Assembly: GCA_022768745.1 (NCBI GenBank)
Contig: JALELK010000115.1
Span: 1-64,000 of the forward strand
Length of the DNA stretch: 64,000 nt
Direction of reading: 5' to 3'
Source: Lachnospiraceae bacterium
GTDB taxonomy: Bacteria > Bacillota > Clostridia > Lachnospirales > Lachnospiraceae
The notes below the pieces were generated by a model. That model was given only the letters and a program-made list of their open reading frames with translations, did not search any database and was not told where the DNA came from. Positions within the stretch are counted from its first letter, which is position 1; every line of letters starts with the position of its first letter. The position numbers were made by a program, and so were the translations under genes. Below are positions 10,326-19,727 of this stretch, piece after piece.

Positions 10326-10364
10326 AGAGGAAATCTAAGGTAGATAGGCGAAGGAGAAAGAGTT

Positions 10365-12095
10365 TTGGTAAATTCAGAGGATTATTTGGACGGACTTTTG
10401 AATTCGGTACAAACGGTTCGAAAAGATGTTGCTCAGGCAGAAAATGCCGCTGAAGAAAATAGAAGAATGCGAGAGGAAGAACGAAATAAGATCAAACCTC
10501 AGGATGATTTTATGGAGGCCAGTGGCTTAAATGAGTATGTCTTTGAACCTACATCCCACGATAATCTGAAAAAAGCTTTTTCAGAAGAAGATTTTTTGCG
10601 GAACTTTGAAGCAGAATTGGAGATGGACGACCAGGAGACCGATGATTTTATAAAAGAATTTGAAAAAGAGATTGAACTGGAGGAGCAGGATTATCAGGAA
10701 GAATCAGATTTGTCTGATTCACAGGATGAGGAACCATCCTTTATGGATAACATCAATGGGATTGTGAATCAGGCAAAAGAACAGATTAACAATGGACAAA
10801 TGCCGGATAACCTGCCGGATTTACCGGCCGAAGAGGAAATGTCTTTAGAAAATGCCTTCGAGGATGCACAGAACCGGGAGGAAAAAGTCTATGCCGAGGA
10901 ACTCCCTGAGGCAAATGATGAACCACAGGATTTTGACATGGAAGAAAGTTCGGAGGAAGCGGATAATAAAGAGGATTCATTAGAGGAGGATACCGTAGAG
11001 GACGATGGTATGGACCTTAGTATATTGGATTCTATGATACCGGAGGAATCGGTGGAGGAGCCTGTTGAGGAATCATTGATTTCAGAGGATGCTGAGGAAG
11101 GTATCGATCTGATGGATTTATTGTCCGGGGATGCGGATTTGGATGATATCAGTGCACTTCTTGATGCGGATGGTAACAATACAGAGTTGGAAGAGGCGCA
11201 GGATGAATATGAAAAGAAGGCAGAGACGGTTTCGGACAATGAATTAGCAGTAGAAAATGAAGGCGCTGATGGGGCAGATAATGATTCATCACCAAAGAAA
11301 AAAATAGGCCTTTTGGAAAAAATCAAATCGTTGTTTTCTAAAAAAGATAAAACGGAAGAAGAAAGTGTGATTGATATCACTGCTCCAGAGGAAGAGAATC
11401 TCACTCAGGAAAATCTTGATATTTTACAAAGTATGGAGCAGGATGACCAAGGTCAGCAGGAGACTTCTGACAAGAAAAAAGCAAAGAAAGAAAAGAAAAA
11501 GAAGGAGCCAAAGGAGAAAAAACCGCCAAAGGAAAAGAAACCGAAAAAAGAGAGAGTCAAGAAGGAAAAACAGCCGGATAATTCACCCAAAATTCCAGGT
11601 AAAATGATTCTTGTATTTGTTATTCTTGGATGTTCTCTGGTGGTACTGGTGACCATTGGACAAAATATTTTAGGATATCGAAATTCTTTATCACAATCCA
11701 GAAGTGCCTATGGCAATGGGGATTATTTTAGTGCCTACGAGGATTTGGTGGGAGTGAATCTGAAAAAAGATGATGAAACACTTTTCAAAAAGGCAAGACT
11801 TTTGGCGGATTTGCAGAAACGTAATCAGGAATACAATGTTTTTATGAACAAAAAAATGTATGCTATGGCATTGGATACCTTACTGATTGGGGCGAACCGT
11901 TATCAGGAAAATCTAGACGAGGCAAAGAAGTTGGATATTGAAAAGGAGTATACCTCTTTAGGAGAACCTTTGATACAGTTGTTGTCAGACCAGTTTGGAG
12001 TTTCCATGGATGAGGCCCTTGAAATTTACCAGTTGAATCGAGAGGATTATTCTATTCGGGTAGATGAGATTATTAAAGAGGCGAAATTAGACTAG
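10365..12095 (+). CDS. Hypothetical charge-segregated membrane protein (acidic N-region, Lys-rich linker, TM, C-terminal domain)
   Basis: TTG start with AAGGAG upstream; long D/E-rich region, KKKAKKEKKKKEPKEKKPPKEKK tract, TM MILVFVILGCSLVVLVTIG. Confidence 0.65.
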   Translation: MVNSEDYLDGLLNSVQTVRKDVAQAENAAEENRRMREEERNKIKPQDDFMEASGLNEYVFEPTSHDNLKKAFSEEDFLRNFEAELEMDDQETDDFIKEFEKEIELEEQDYQEESDLSDSQDEEPSFMDNINGIVNQAKEQINNGQMPDNLPDLPAEEEMSLENAFEDAQNREEKVYAEELPEANDEPQDFDMEESSEEADNKEDSLEEDTVEDDGMDLSILDSMIPEESVEEPVEESLISEDAEEGIDLMDLLSGDADLDDISALLDADGNNTELEEAQDEYEKKAETVSDNELAVENEGADGADNDSSPKKKIGLLEKIKSLFSKKDKTEEESVIDITAPEEENLTQENLDILQSMEQDDQGQQETSDKKKAKKEKKKKEPKEKKPPKEKKPKKERVKKEKQPDNSPKIPGKMILVFVILGCSLVVLVTIGQNILGYRNSLSQSRSAYGNGDYFSAYEDLVGVNLKKDDETLFKKARLLADLQKRNQEYNVFMNKKMYAMALDTLLIGANRYQENLDEAKKLDIEKEYTSLGEPLIQLLSDQFGVSMDEALEIYQLNREDYSIRVDEIIKEAKLD

Positions 12096-12109
12096 ACAGG
12101 AAAGAAATT

Positions 12110-12715
12110 ATGATAGCAATACTTGATTATGATGCCGGTAACATTAAGAGTGTAGAAAAGGCATTTCGCAGAATCGGCGAGGAAACGGTTTTAACCAGAG
12201 ATTTTCATGAAATATTAAAGGCGGATAAGGTGGTTCTTCCGGGAGTTGGTTCCTTTGGAGATGCTATGTCACATCTTAAAAAATATGAATTGGATAAGGC
12301 AATCTATGACGTGGTAAATAATGATAAGCCATTTCTTGGAATTTGTCTTGGATTGCAATTACTCTTTGAAAGTAGTGAGGAGTCGCCGGGAGAGGAAGGC
12401 CTGGGCATATTAAAGGGAAACATTACTAAAATTCCGGATGCACCGGGATTGAAAATCCCCCATATCGGATGGAATTCTTTGGAATTTCCCAGACAGGGAA
12501 GACTGTTTAAAGGATTGGATGAAGGCTGTTTTGTGTATTTTGTGCACTCCTATTATTTACAGGCCAAAGATGAGGAGATTGTTAAGGCCTCTGCCCGGTA
12601 CGGTGTGAATATACATGCATCGGTGGAGAAAAATAATGTTTTTGCCTGCCAGTTTCACCCGGAAAAAAGTAGCGAAGTGGGAAGAACGATTTTACAGAAC
12701 TTTGCCAATATTTAG
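12110..12715 (+). CDS. hisH: Imidazole glycerol phosphate synthase, glutaminase subunit
   Basis: [50 protein letters not shown]. Confidence 0.95.
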   Translation: MIAILDYDAGNIKSVEKAFRRIGEETVLTRDFHEILKADKVVLPGVGSFGDAMSHLKKYELDKAIYDVVNNDKPFLGICLGLQLLFESSEESPGEEGLGILKGNITKIPDAPGLKIPHIGWNSLEFPRQGRLFKGLDEGCFVYFVHSYYLQAKDEEIVKASARYGVNIHASVEKNNVFACQFHPEKSSEVGRTILQNFANI

Positions 12716-12726
12716 GAGAAAACAAA

Positions 12727-13488
12727 ATGTTTACCAAAAGAATTATACCTTGTTTGGATGTAAAAGACGGAAGAGTGGTAAAAGGCGTCAACTTTGTGGA
12801 TTTAAAGGATGCAGGCGATCCGGTAGAAATTGCGGCGGCCTATGACAAAGCCGGAGCTGATGAGGTGGTATTTTTAGATATCACGGCTTCCAGCGACAAT
12901 CGTTCCACAGTGGTTGATATGGTACGTCAGGTAGCGTCAAAGGTGTTCATTCCTTTTACCGTAGGTGGCGGCATCCGGACGGTGGAAGATTTCCGTATGT
13001 TGTTGCGGGAGGGAGCAGATAAAATTTCTGTTAATTCTGCAGCGATTTCAAATCCCAGATTAATATCAGACGCGGCAGACAAGTTTGGTAGTCAGTGTGT
13101 GGTGGTGGCTATTGATGCCAAGGAGAGAAGTGATAAATCCGGATGGAATGTTTATAAAAACGGCGGACGTATCGATGTAGGTATGGATGCTGTGGAATGG
13201 GCTATAGAGGCAGAGCGTTTAGGTGCGGGAGAGATTTTGCTTACCAGTATGGATTGTGATGGAACAAAAGCAGGTTATGACATCTCACTGACCAGACAGA
13301 TTGCGGAGAATGTGTCAATTCCGGTGATTGCCTCCGGTGGAGCCGGAACAAAAGAACACTTTTTAGAGGCACTGACAGAGGGAAAAGCAGATGCGGCATT
13401 AGCGGCATCTCTGTTCCATTACAAGGAACTTGAAATTGTAGATTTAAAGAAATACTTAAGAGAACAGGGCGTTCCTGTTCGGTTATAG
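12727..13488 (+). CDS. hisF: Imidazole glycerol phosphate synthase, cyclase subunit
   Basis: [39 protein letters not shown]. Confidence 0.97.
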   Translation: MFTKRIIPCLDVKDGRVVKGVNFVDLKDAGDPVEIAAAYDKAGADEVVFLDITASSDNRSTVVDMVRQVASKVFIPFTVGGGIRTVEDFRMLLREGADKISVNSAAISNPRLISDAADKFGSQCVVVAIDAKERSDKSGWNVYKNGGRIDVGMDAVEWAIEAERLGAGEILLTSMDCDGTKAGYDISLTRQIAENVSIPVIASGGAGTKEHFLEALTEGKADAALAASLFHYKELEIVDLKKYLREQGVPVRL

Positions 13489-13496
13489 GAAGAAAA

Positions 13497-14171
13497 ATGT
13501 CACAGATATCAAATGATTGGTTAGAACCTTTAAGTGAAGAATTTAAAAAACCATATTATAGAAAACTTTATAATTTTGTCAGGGAAGAATACGCAACCAA
13601 GACGATTTATCCCCCGGCAGACGATATTTTTAACGCTTTTCATATGACTCCCCTTTCAGAGGTGAAGGTGGTGATTATCGGACAGGATCCCTATCATAAT
13701 GTGGGACAGGCTCATGGGCTGTGTTTTTCTGTGCGTCCGGATGTGGAGATACCGCCGTCTCTGGTTAATATTTATAAGGAATTATCCGATGATCTGGGAT
13801 GTAAAATCCCAAACAACGGTTATTTGGAAAAGTGGGCGAGACAGGGAGTTTTGCTTTTGAACACGGTTCTTACTGTGAGGGCTCACCAGGCTTTTTCTCA
13901 CCAGAATATGGGGTGGGAAAATTTTACGGATGCGGTGATACAGATTGTGGATCAGCAGGAGCAACCGGTGGTGTTTATGCTTTGGGGAAAACCGGCTCAG
14001 GCGAAAAAGAAACTGCTGCATAACCCTAATCACCTGATTTTGGAGGCACCTCATCCAAGTCCTCTTTCTGCGTATCGAGGTTTCTTTGGATGCAAACATT
14101 TTTCGAAAGCCAACATATTTTTGCAGGAGCACGGAAGAAAACCTATTGACTGGCAAATTGAGGACGTGTAG
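13497..14171 (+). CDS. ung: Uracil-DNA glycosylase
   Basis: VIIGQDPYHNVGQAHGLCFSV, LLLNTVLTVR, HPSPLSAYRGFFGCKHFS. Confidence 0.97.
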   Translation: MSQISNDWLEPLSEEFKKPYYRKLYNFVREEYATKTIYPPADDIFNAFHMTPLSEVKVVIIGQDPYHNVGQAHGLCFSVRPDVEIPPSLVNIYKELSDDLGCKIPNNGYLEKWARQGVLLLNTVLTVRAHQAFSHQNMGWENFTDAVIQIVDQQEQPVVFMLWGKPAQAKKKLLHNPNHLILEAPHPSPLSAYRGFFGCKHFSKANIFLQEHGRKPIDWQIEDV

Positions 14172-14192
14172 TATAAATAATACAAAGAGACT

Positions 14193-14219
14193 TAATTTTT
14201 TATTGCTTGAACTCGATAT
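14193..14219 (+). promoter_or_regulatory. Possible sigma-D (FliA)-type promoter
   Basis: TAAT-N15-CTCGATAT, compared with the sigma-D consensus TAAA-N15-GCCGATAT. Confidence 0.35.
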
Positions 14220-14265
14220 ATTAGATAACAAGGATGTTTTTATGAGTGCAAAGGAGTGAACGATT

Positions 14266-15027
14266 ATGAGAATTTCAGGTTTGGATTCTGCCGGAATTGG
14301 AACTTTGTTTTCCAGTCTTTCGTCTAAGTCTACAGGAGTTGGAACCTTTGGAAATACAACTTCTATGCTGGGAGATTACTACAGTATCAAAAGCGGATCT
14401 TACCGTAAACTGTTAAAGTCGTATTATCAAATGGATAATGTAAGTGCTTCCGATGGGGATAAGGTTACAAAAGATGATACGAAAGTTAAAAATGAAACAA
14501 AACAGTTGAAGGAAGTCAAACAGGATGCCACGGATTTGACAAGCGCGGCAGGTACATTGTTGGAACGAGGAAGCAAGTCTGTTTTCAAGAAAACCCAGGC
14601 TGGTGAAAAGGAAAGCGGGACTTCCTATGAATATAATACAGATGCAATTTATAAAGCGGTAAAAGAATTTGCGGATTCCTATAATGATATGATTACCAGC
14701 GGACAGAAGTCAAAGGTCAACAGTATTGTCAACAATACATCCTCTATGATGAGTCTGACTGCAACAAATGCCAATCAGTTAAAGCAACTGGGAATTACCA
14801 TTGATGCGGACCACAAATTATCCGTTGATAAGGATGCGTTTACAAAAGGAGATATGACAGTTGCCAAGTCTCTCTTTAATACCCAGGGAGGCTATGGATA
14901 TCAGATTTCTGTAAAGGCATCTATGGTTACCAATGCCGCTGAACTTAGGTTGTCAGATGGCAGCTATAACAAGAATGGAGTACCATCTATGAGTAACTTG
15001 ATGAGTTCCTATGAGTCTTATATTTAA
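14266..15027 (+). CDS. Small FliD (flagellar cap)-like protein
   Basis: AVKEFADSYNDMI...LKQLGITIDADHKLSVDKDAF resembles the FliD C-terminal region; RBS AAAGGAG. Confidence 0.5.
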   Translation: MRISGLDSAGIGTLFSSLSSKSTGVGTFGNTTSMLGDYYSIKSGSYRKLLKSYYQMDNVSASDGDKVTKDDTKVKNETKQLKEVKQDATDLTSAAGTLLERGSKSVFKKTQAGEKESGTSYEYNTDAIYKAVKEFADSYNDMITSGQKSKVNSIVNNTSSMMSLTATNANQLKQLGITIDADHKLSVDKDAFTKGDMTVAKSLFNTQGGYGYQISVKASMVTNAAELRLSDGSYNKNGVPSMSNLMSSYESYI

Positions 15028-15043
15028 AAGGTGATTGCGTACG

Positions 15044-15072
15044 AAACCTCTGTCGTTTGACAGAGGTTTTTC
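15044..15072 (+). terminator. Intrinsic terminator
   Basis: AAACCTCTGTC-gttt-GACAGAGGTTTTTC. Confidence 0.85.
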
Positions 15073-15193
15073 TTATAAATAATCAAATGCTAATAAGCGT
15101 GACTAATAAGTGCCATAAGCAAAACCTCATAGCCATCATAAGAAAAATAGAGTATAATAAGGGTGTTGTAAATAGATTTTAGGAGGTAATGAC

Positions 15194-15907
15194 ATGGAAA
15201 TGTTATCATTGGAAAAAGAATTACAGGCAAATTCTTATCCTGGTCGTGGTATCGTCATTGGTAAAACACCGGATGGAACCAAGGCAGTCACAGCATATTT
15301 TATTATGGGACGCAGCGAAAATAGTAGAAATCGTGTTTTTGTTGAGGATGGAGAGGGCATCCGTACCCAGGCCTTTGATCCTTCAAAGCTGAGTGATCCA
15401 AGCTTGATTATCTATGCACCGGTTCGTGTACTGGGAAATAAGACCATTGTAACAAATGGTGACCAGACAGATACCATTTATGATTTGATGGATTGTCAGA
15501 TGACATTTGAACAGGCACTTAGAACAAGAGAATTCGAGCCTGACGGACCAAATTACACTCCTAGAATTTCCGGAATTATGCACATAGAAGATGGAAACTT
15601 TAATTATGCTATGTCTATTTTGAAGAGTAATAACGGAAATCCGGATGCATGTAACCGCTATACATTTGCATATGAGAATCCGGTGGCCGGAGAGGGACAT
15701 TTTATTCATACATACAAGTGCGATGGAAATCCACTTCCAAGTTTTGAGGGAGAACCGAAACTTGTATCAGTTGTGGATGATATGGATGCTTTCACAGATA
15801 TGTTATGGAACAGTTTAAATGAAGACAACAAAGTATCTCTGTTCGTAAGATATATTGATATTAAAACAGGTAAATATGAAACAAAGATTGTAAATAAGAA
15901 CGTTTAG
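15194..15907 (+). CDS. IMP cyclohydrolase, PurO-like (archaeal-type)
   Basis: ANSYPGRGIVIGKTPDGTKAVTAYFIMGRSENSRNRVF resembles the PurO/IMP_cyclohyd family; followed by AICAR transformylase. Confidence 0.8.
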   Translation: MEMLSLEKELQANSYPGRGIVIGKTPDGTKAVTAYFIMGRSENSRNRVFVEDGEGIRTQAFDPSKLSDPSLIIYAPVRVLGNKTIVTNGDQTDTIYDLMDCQMTFEQALRTREFEPDGPNYTPRISGIMHIEDGNFNYAMSILKSNNGNPDACNRYTFAYENPVAGEGHFIHTYKCDGNPLPSFEGEPKLVSVVDDMDAFTDMLWNSLNEDNKVSLFVRYIDIKTGKYETKIVNKNV

Positions 15908-15925
15908 TGAAAGGAAAGTATTTTT

Positions 15926-17104
15926 ATGCAGGAATTAGAGTTAAAGTACGGATGTAATCCAAATCAGAAGCCTTCACGTATTTATATGGAAGAAGGAGAA
16001 TTGCCTATCAAGGTTTTGTGTGGAAAACCGGGATATATCAATTTTTTGGATGCTTTTAACGGATGGCAGTTGGTAAAAGAATTAAAGAAGGCAACCGGAT
16101 TGCCGGCAGCTACATCATTTAAACATGTTTCTCCGGCAGGAGCTGCAGTTGGTCTTCCGCTTTCTGATGTGGAAAAGAAGATTTACTGGGTAGATGATAT
16201 GGATGTGGAGTTTACTCCTCTTGCGAATGCTTATGCAAGAGCCAGAGGCGCAGACCGTATGTCCTCTTTTGGGGATTTTATTTCTCTTTCTGATGTGTGT
16301 GATAAGGCTACCGCTATGATTATTAAAAGGGAAGTGTCTGATGGCGTAATTGCACCTGGATACACAGAGGAAGCGTTAGAAATCTTAAAGCAGAAAAAGA
16401 ACGGAAATTACAATGTAATTGAAATTGATCCGGATTATGTGCCAAAGCCGATTGAGCGCAAGGAAGTTTATGGTATTACATTTGAGCAGGGAAGAAATGA
16501 ACTGGTGATTGATGATGATTTCTTCTCGAATATTGTGACAGAGTCTAAGGACTTGCCAGAGCAGGCAAAAATAGACCTGGCTATTGCTATGATTACATTA
16601 AAATATACACAGTCAAATTCCGTATGTTATGCCAAGGATGGACAGGCAATTGGTATCGGAGCAGGACAGCAGTCCCGTATTCATTGTACCAGATTAGCCG
16701 GAAGTAAGGCGGATAACTGGTTCTTGCGTCAGTCTCCAAAGGTTATGAATTTACAGTTTGTGGACGGCATTCGCAGAGCAGACAGAGATAATGCCATTGA
16801 TTTGTATATCGGTGAGGATTATATGGATGTTCTTGCAGACGGAGCGTGGGAAAATATTTTCAAGGTGAAGCCTGAGGTATTTACCAGAGAGGAAAAGAGA
16901 GATTGGTTAGATAAGATGACCGGAGTGGCTCTGGGTTCCGATGCATTCTTCCCATTTGGAGATAACATTGAGAGAGCACACAAGAGTGGTGTTACCTATG
17001 TGGCAGAGCCGGGGGGTTCTATTCGTGATGATCATGTCATTGCCACATGTAACAAGTACAATATGACAATGGCATTTACAGGAATCCGTTTGTTCCACCA
17101 TTAG
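15926..17104 (+). CDS. AICAR transformylase (stand-alone PurH C-terminal-type domain)
   Basis: ELKYGCNPNQKPSRIY, TSFKHVSPAGAAVG, IGIGAGQQSRIHCTRLAG. Confidence 0.92.
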   Translation: MQELELKYGCNPNQKPSRIYMEEGELPIKVLCGKPGYINFLDAFNGWQLVKELKKATGLPAATSFKHVSPAGAAVGLPLSDVEKKIYWVDDMDVEFTPLANAYARARGADRMSSFGDFISLSDVCDKATAMIIKREVSDGVIAPGYTEEALEILKQKKNGNYNVIEIDPDYVPKPIERKEVYGITFEQGRNELVIDDDFFSNIVTESKDLPEQAKIDLAIAMITLKYTQSNSVCYAKDGQAIGIGAGQQSRIHCTRLAGSKADNWFLRQSPKVMNLQFVDGIRRADRDNAIDLYIGEDYMDVLADGAWENIFKVKPEVFTREEKRDWLDKMTGVALGSDAFFPFGDNIERAHKSGVTYVAEPGGSIRDDHVIATCNKYNMTMAFTGIRLFHH

Positions 17105-18315
17105 GAGATAAGAGAAAATTTCCTGGTGAATTCATTGGGAAGTTTTTGATGAGTTTTTTGAGAGAGGATGCTGCGGTACAAATCAGCCGAGAACAAATCC
17201 TTCTTAAAAATTTCTAATTCAATACCGTGCAGTTGCTCTAATGCAACTTTAGGGGAGGTTACCATAGGAGCGTAACCTCCCTTTTTAATAGCGGTAAAAA
17301 GTTCTTCGCTCGTTTTTTTTGCACTTAAAATCCGAAGATAGGGGGCAGTTTCTAAAGTGCGACTTTCTTCAGAAAATTCTTTGGTGATTTGAAGCATAAT
17401 ATGGTTTAAAACCCGTGTGATTCTGGTATGAGCAATGTCTTTGGATTTTAAAATACCACAAAAAGAATCAAAACTTTCATATAAATCGACACTGCGAAGG
17501 ATTTTATTCGACAATTCCTTGGAACAGTCGCTGTATTCATCAAAGGAACTGTGGGTAAGTAGTGCATATAAAAGGGGCAATGAAAAATCTTCGGGTGAAA
17601 GGTAACAGTTATTTTGGAAGACTTTCATATAATTATCTTTTAAAGTGTCCGGAATCTGGGATAGAAAATCCGTATTTGATGAAGAAAAGATATGTTCTCT
17701 GATGCCGGAAGCGGATGCGTGAACACCATTTAAATCCAAATCATGATATCCGGCTCCCAAACGCTGCATTCCCACCGGGGTTAAGGTATAGTTATATTTT
17801 TTTATGGCTTTTACATATTCGATTGCCAAAATATTATTAGGGTCTTCGGCAATTCCGGTAATTCCCTGGGAAGCAAGAGCAAGGGCTCTGGCTTTCGGAA
17901 AGGATTCTCCATTGGCAAGGGATTCCTTTAAAACATCCACATAGGAAACCGGCTCAGCCAGTAAAATGTCAGCAGCTTTTTCGATTTTAGACATATCCGG
18001 AGTCTCACAACCAAATAAAACGGTATCCACAATACCGGTAGCCTGTAAGATTTTTACAGCTCCCTCAGCAAAAATTTCAGCGCTGGCTGTTGCGTAAACT
18101 GCGGGAAGTTCCAGTACTAAGTCTGCTCCGCACTTTATGGCGGACTCAGCCCTGGTGTATTTATCAAAAATAGCGGGAAGCCCTCTTTGGGTAAAGGGAC
18201 CGCTCATCACAACAATACAATAATCGGCACCCAGAGTTTTTTTTGCATAGGAAATCTGGTACTCATGACCTGAGTGAAAAGGGTTATATTCTGCTACAAT
18301 TCCGACTGTTTTCAT
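17101..18315 (-). CDS. tmcAL: tRNA(Met) cytidine acetate ligase (TmcAL; nucleotidyltransferase superfamily)
   Basis: MKTVGIVAEYNPFHSGHEYQISYAKK...VVMSGPFTQRG; ATG at 18315 with GGAGG upstream. Confidence 0.9.
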   Translation of the reverse strand: MKTVGIVAEYNPFHSGHEYQISYAKKTLGADYCIVVMSGPFTQRGLPAIFDKYTRAESAIKCGADLVLELPAVYATASAEIFAEGAVKILQATGIVDTVLFGCETPDMSKIEKAADILLAEPVSYVDVLKESLANGESFPKARALALASQGITGIAEDPNNILAIEYVKAIKKYNYTLTPVGMQRLGAGYHDLDLNGVHASASGIREHIFSSSNTDFLSQIPDTLKDNYMKVFQNNCYLSPEDFSLPLLYALLTHSSFDEYSDCSKELSNKILRSVDLYESFDSFCGILKSKDIAHTRITRVLNHIMLQITKEFSEESRTLETAPYLRILSAKKTSEELFTAIKKGGYAPMVTSPKVALEQLHGIELEIFKKDLFSADLYRSILSQKTHQKLPNEFTRKFSLIS

Positions 18316-18380
18316 AATTTTTTCCTCCAAATATAAATTATATAGGGTTACCTATAAAATAGCAAATTTCAGATAGAACC

Positions 18381-18409
18381 TTGTTTCTGGAAAATAATGA
18401 GAGTATAAT
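18381..18409 (+). promoter_or_regulatory. Sigma-A-type promoter for ackA
   Basis: TTGTTT-N17-TATAAT. Confidence 0.65.
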
Positions 18410-18463
18410 AGATGAGGTCGCTAGATTCGACAGATAAATTGAAAGAACAGAAAGGGATATAGT

Positions 18464-19657
18464 ATGAATGTTTTAGTAATTAACTGTGGAAGTTCATCTT
18501 TGAAATACCAGCTGATTAATTCAGACAGCGAAGAGGTATTAGCAAAAGGTTTATGTGAGAGAATTGGAATTGACGGACGTCTTGTTTATCAGAAGACTGG
18601 TTTGGATAAAGAAGTAACAGAGACAGAAATGCCAACCCATAAGCAGGCAATTCAGCTTGTGATTGAAGCTTTGATTAATCCTAAGACAGGGGCAATCAAG
18701 AGCTTGGAGGAAATTGATGCAGTGGGACATCGTGTGGTACATGGTGGTGAAAAGTTTGCATCTTCCGTTGTTTTGACAGATGAGGTATTAAAGGCCATTG
18801 AAGAGTGTAATGACTTGGCACCTCTTCACAATCCTGCAAACCTGATTGGTATCAATGCATGCAAGGAATTGATGCCAAATGTTCCTATGGTGGGGGTATT
18901 TGATACTGCATTCCATCAGACAATGCCAAAGAAGGCGTATATGTATGGACTTCCATATGAGTATTATGAGAAGTACAAGGTTAGAAGATATGGATTCCAC
19001 GGAACCAGCCATAGCTTTGTTTCAAAACGTACAGCAGAGTATTTGGGTATGGATTTAAAGAATTCCAAGATTATTGTAGCTCATCTTGGAAACGGTGCAT
19101 CTATCAGTGCTGTATTAAATGGTGAGTGTGTGGATACTTCTATGGGTCTTACTCCTCTTGAAGGTCTTGTTATGGGTACTCGTTCCGGTGACATTGACCC
19201 GGCAATTATTGAGTTTATTGCAAAGAAGGAAAACCTTGATATTGAAGGTATGATGAATGTATTAAATAAAAAATCCGGTGTTTCAGGAATGACACGAGGC
19301 GGTTCCAGCGATTTCCGCGATTTACAGCAGGAAATCAAGGACGGAAACGAACTGGCTGCAGTAGCAGTAGATGTATTCTGCTATCGTGTGGCTAAGTACA
19401 TTGGTTCCTATGTGGCAGCAATGAACGGTGTGGATGCCATTGCATTTACTGCCGGTATCGGTGAAAATGTTGCCTTGGTTCGTCGTAAGGTGTGCGAGTA
19501 TTTAGGATACCTTGGAATTTCCATTAAAGAAGATGTAAATCTTGCAACTTTTGGTGATGAAGTTACTTTGTCAACAGAGGATTCAAAGGTTAAGGTTTGT
19601 GTTATCCCGACAAATGAGGAATTGGCTATCGCAAGAGAGACGGTTGCACTTGTTTAA
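18464..19657 (+). CDS. ackA: Acetate kinase
   Basis: MNVLVINCGSSSLKYQL, VGHRVVHGGEKF, RRYGFHGTSH, AHLGNGASI. Confidence 0.98.
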   Translation: MNVLVINCGSSSLKYQLINSDSEEVLAKGLCERIGIDGRLVYQKTGLDKEVTETEMPTHKQAIQLVIEALINPKTGAIKSLEEIDAVGHRVVHGGEKFASSVVLTDEVLKAIEECNDLAPLHNPANLIGINACKELMPNVPMVGVFDTAFHQTMPKKAYMYGLPYEYYEKYKVRRYGFHGTSHSFVSKRTAEYLGMDLKNSKIIVAHLGNGASISAVLNGECVDTSMGLTPLEGLVMGTRSGDIDPAIIEFIAKKENLDIEGMMNVLNKKSGVSGMTRGGSSDFRDLQQEIKDGNELAAVAVDVFCYRVAKYIGSYVAAMNGVDAIAFTAGIGENVALVRRKVCEYLGYLGISIKEDVNLATFGDEVTLSTEDSKVKVCVIPTNEELAIARETVALV

Positions 19658-19673
19658 AATAAGAAAAAAGTTG

Positions 19674-19702
19674 TTGACAAGCCATAAACGACTATGTATA
19701 AT
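19674..19702 (+). promoter_or_regulatory. Consensus sigma-A promoter (yceD-rpmF)
   Basis: TTGACA-N17-TATAAT, both hexamers exact. Confidence 0.85.
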
Positions 19703-19727
19703 TGGTAGGGTATGAATAGGAGAGACT

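Noticed and set aside
11453-11580. A/G-rich repetitive DNA stretch as a possible tandem repeat
   Set aside because: Explained by Lys/Glu/Pro low-complexity codons; no regular DNA repeat unit
11371-11607. R/K-rich 78-aa plus-strand ORF (MISLLQRKRISLRK...)
   Set aside because: Frame-shifted reading of the Lys-rich segment of the 10365-12095 gene; no independent start signal
15073-15193. Intergenic region upstream of the PurO-like gene as a purine riboswitch
   Set aside because: No recognisable purine-aptamer core or expression-platform hairpin by eye; a covariance-model search would be needed
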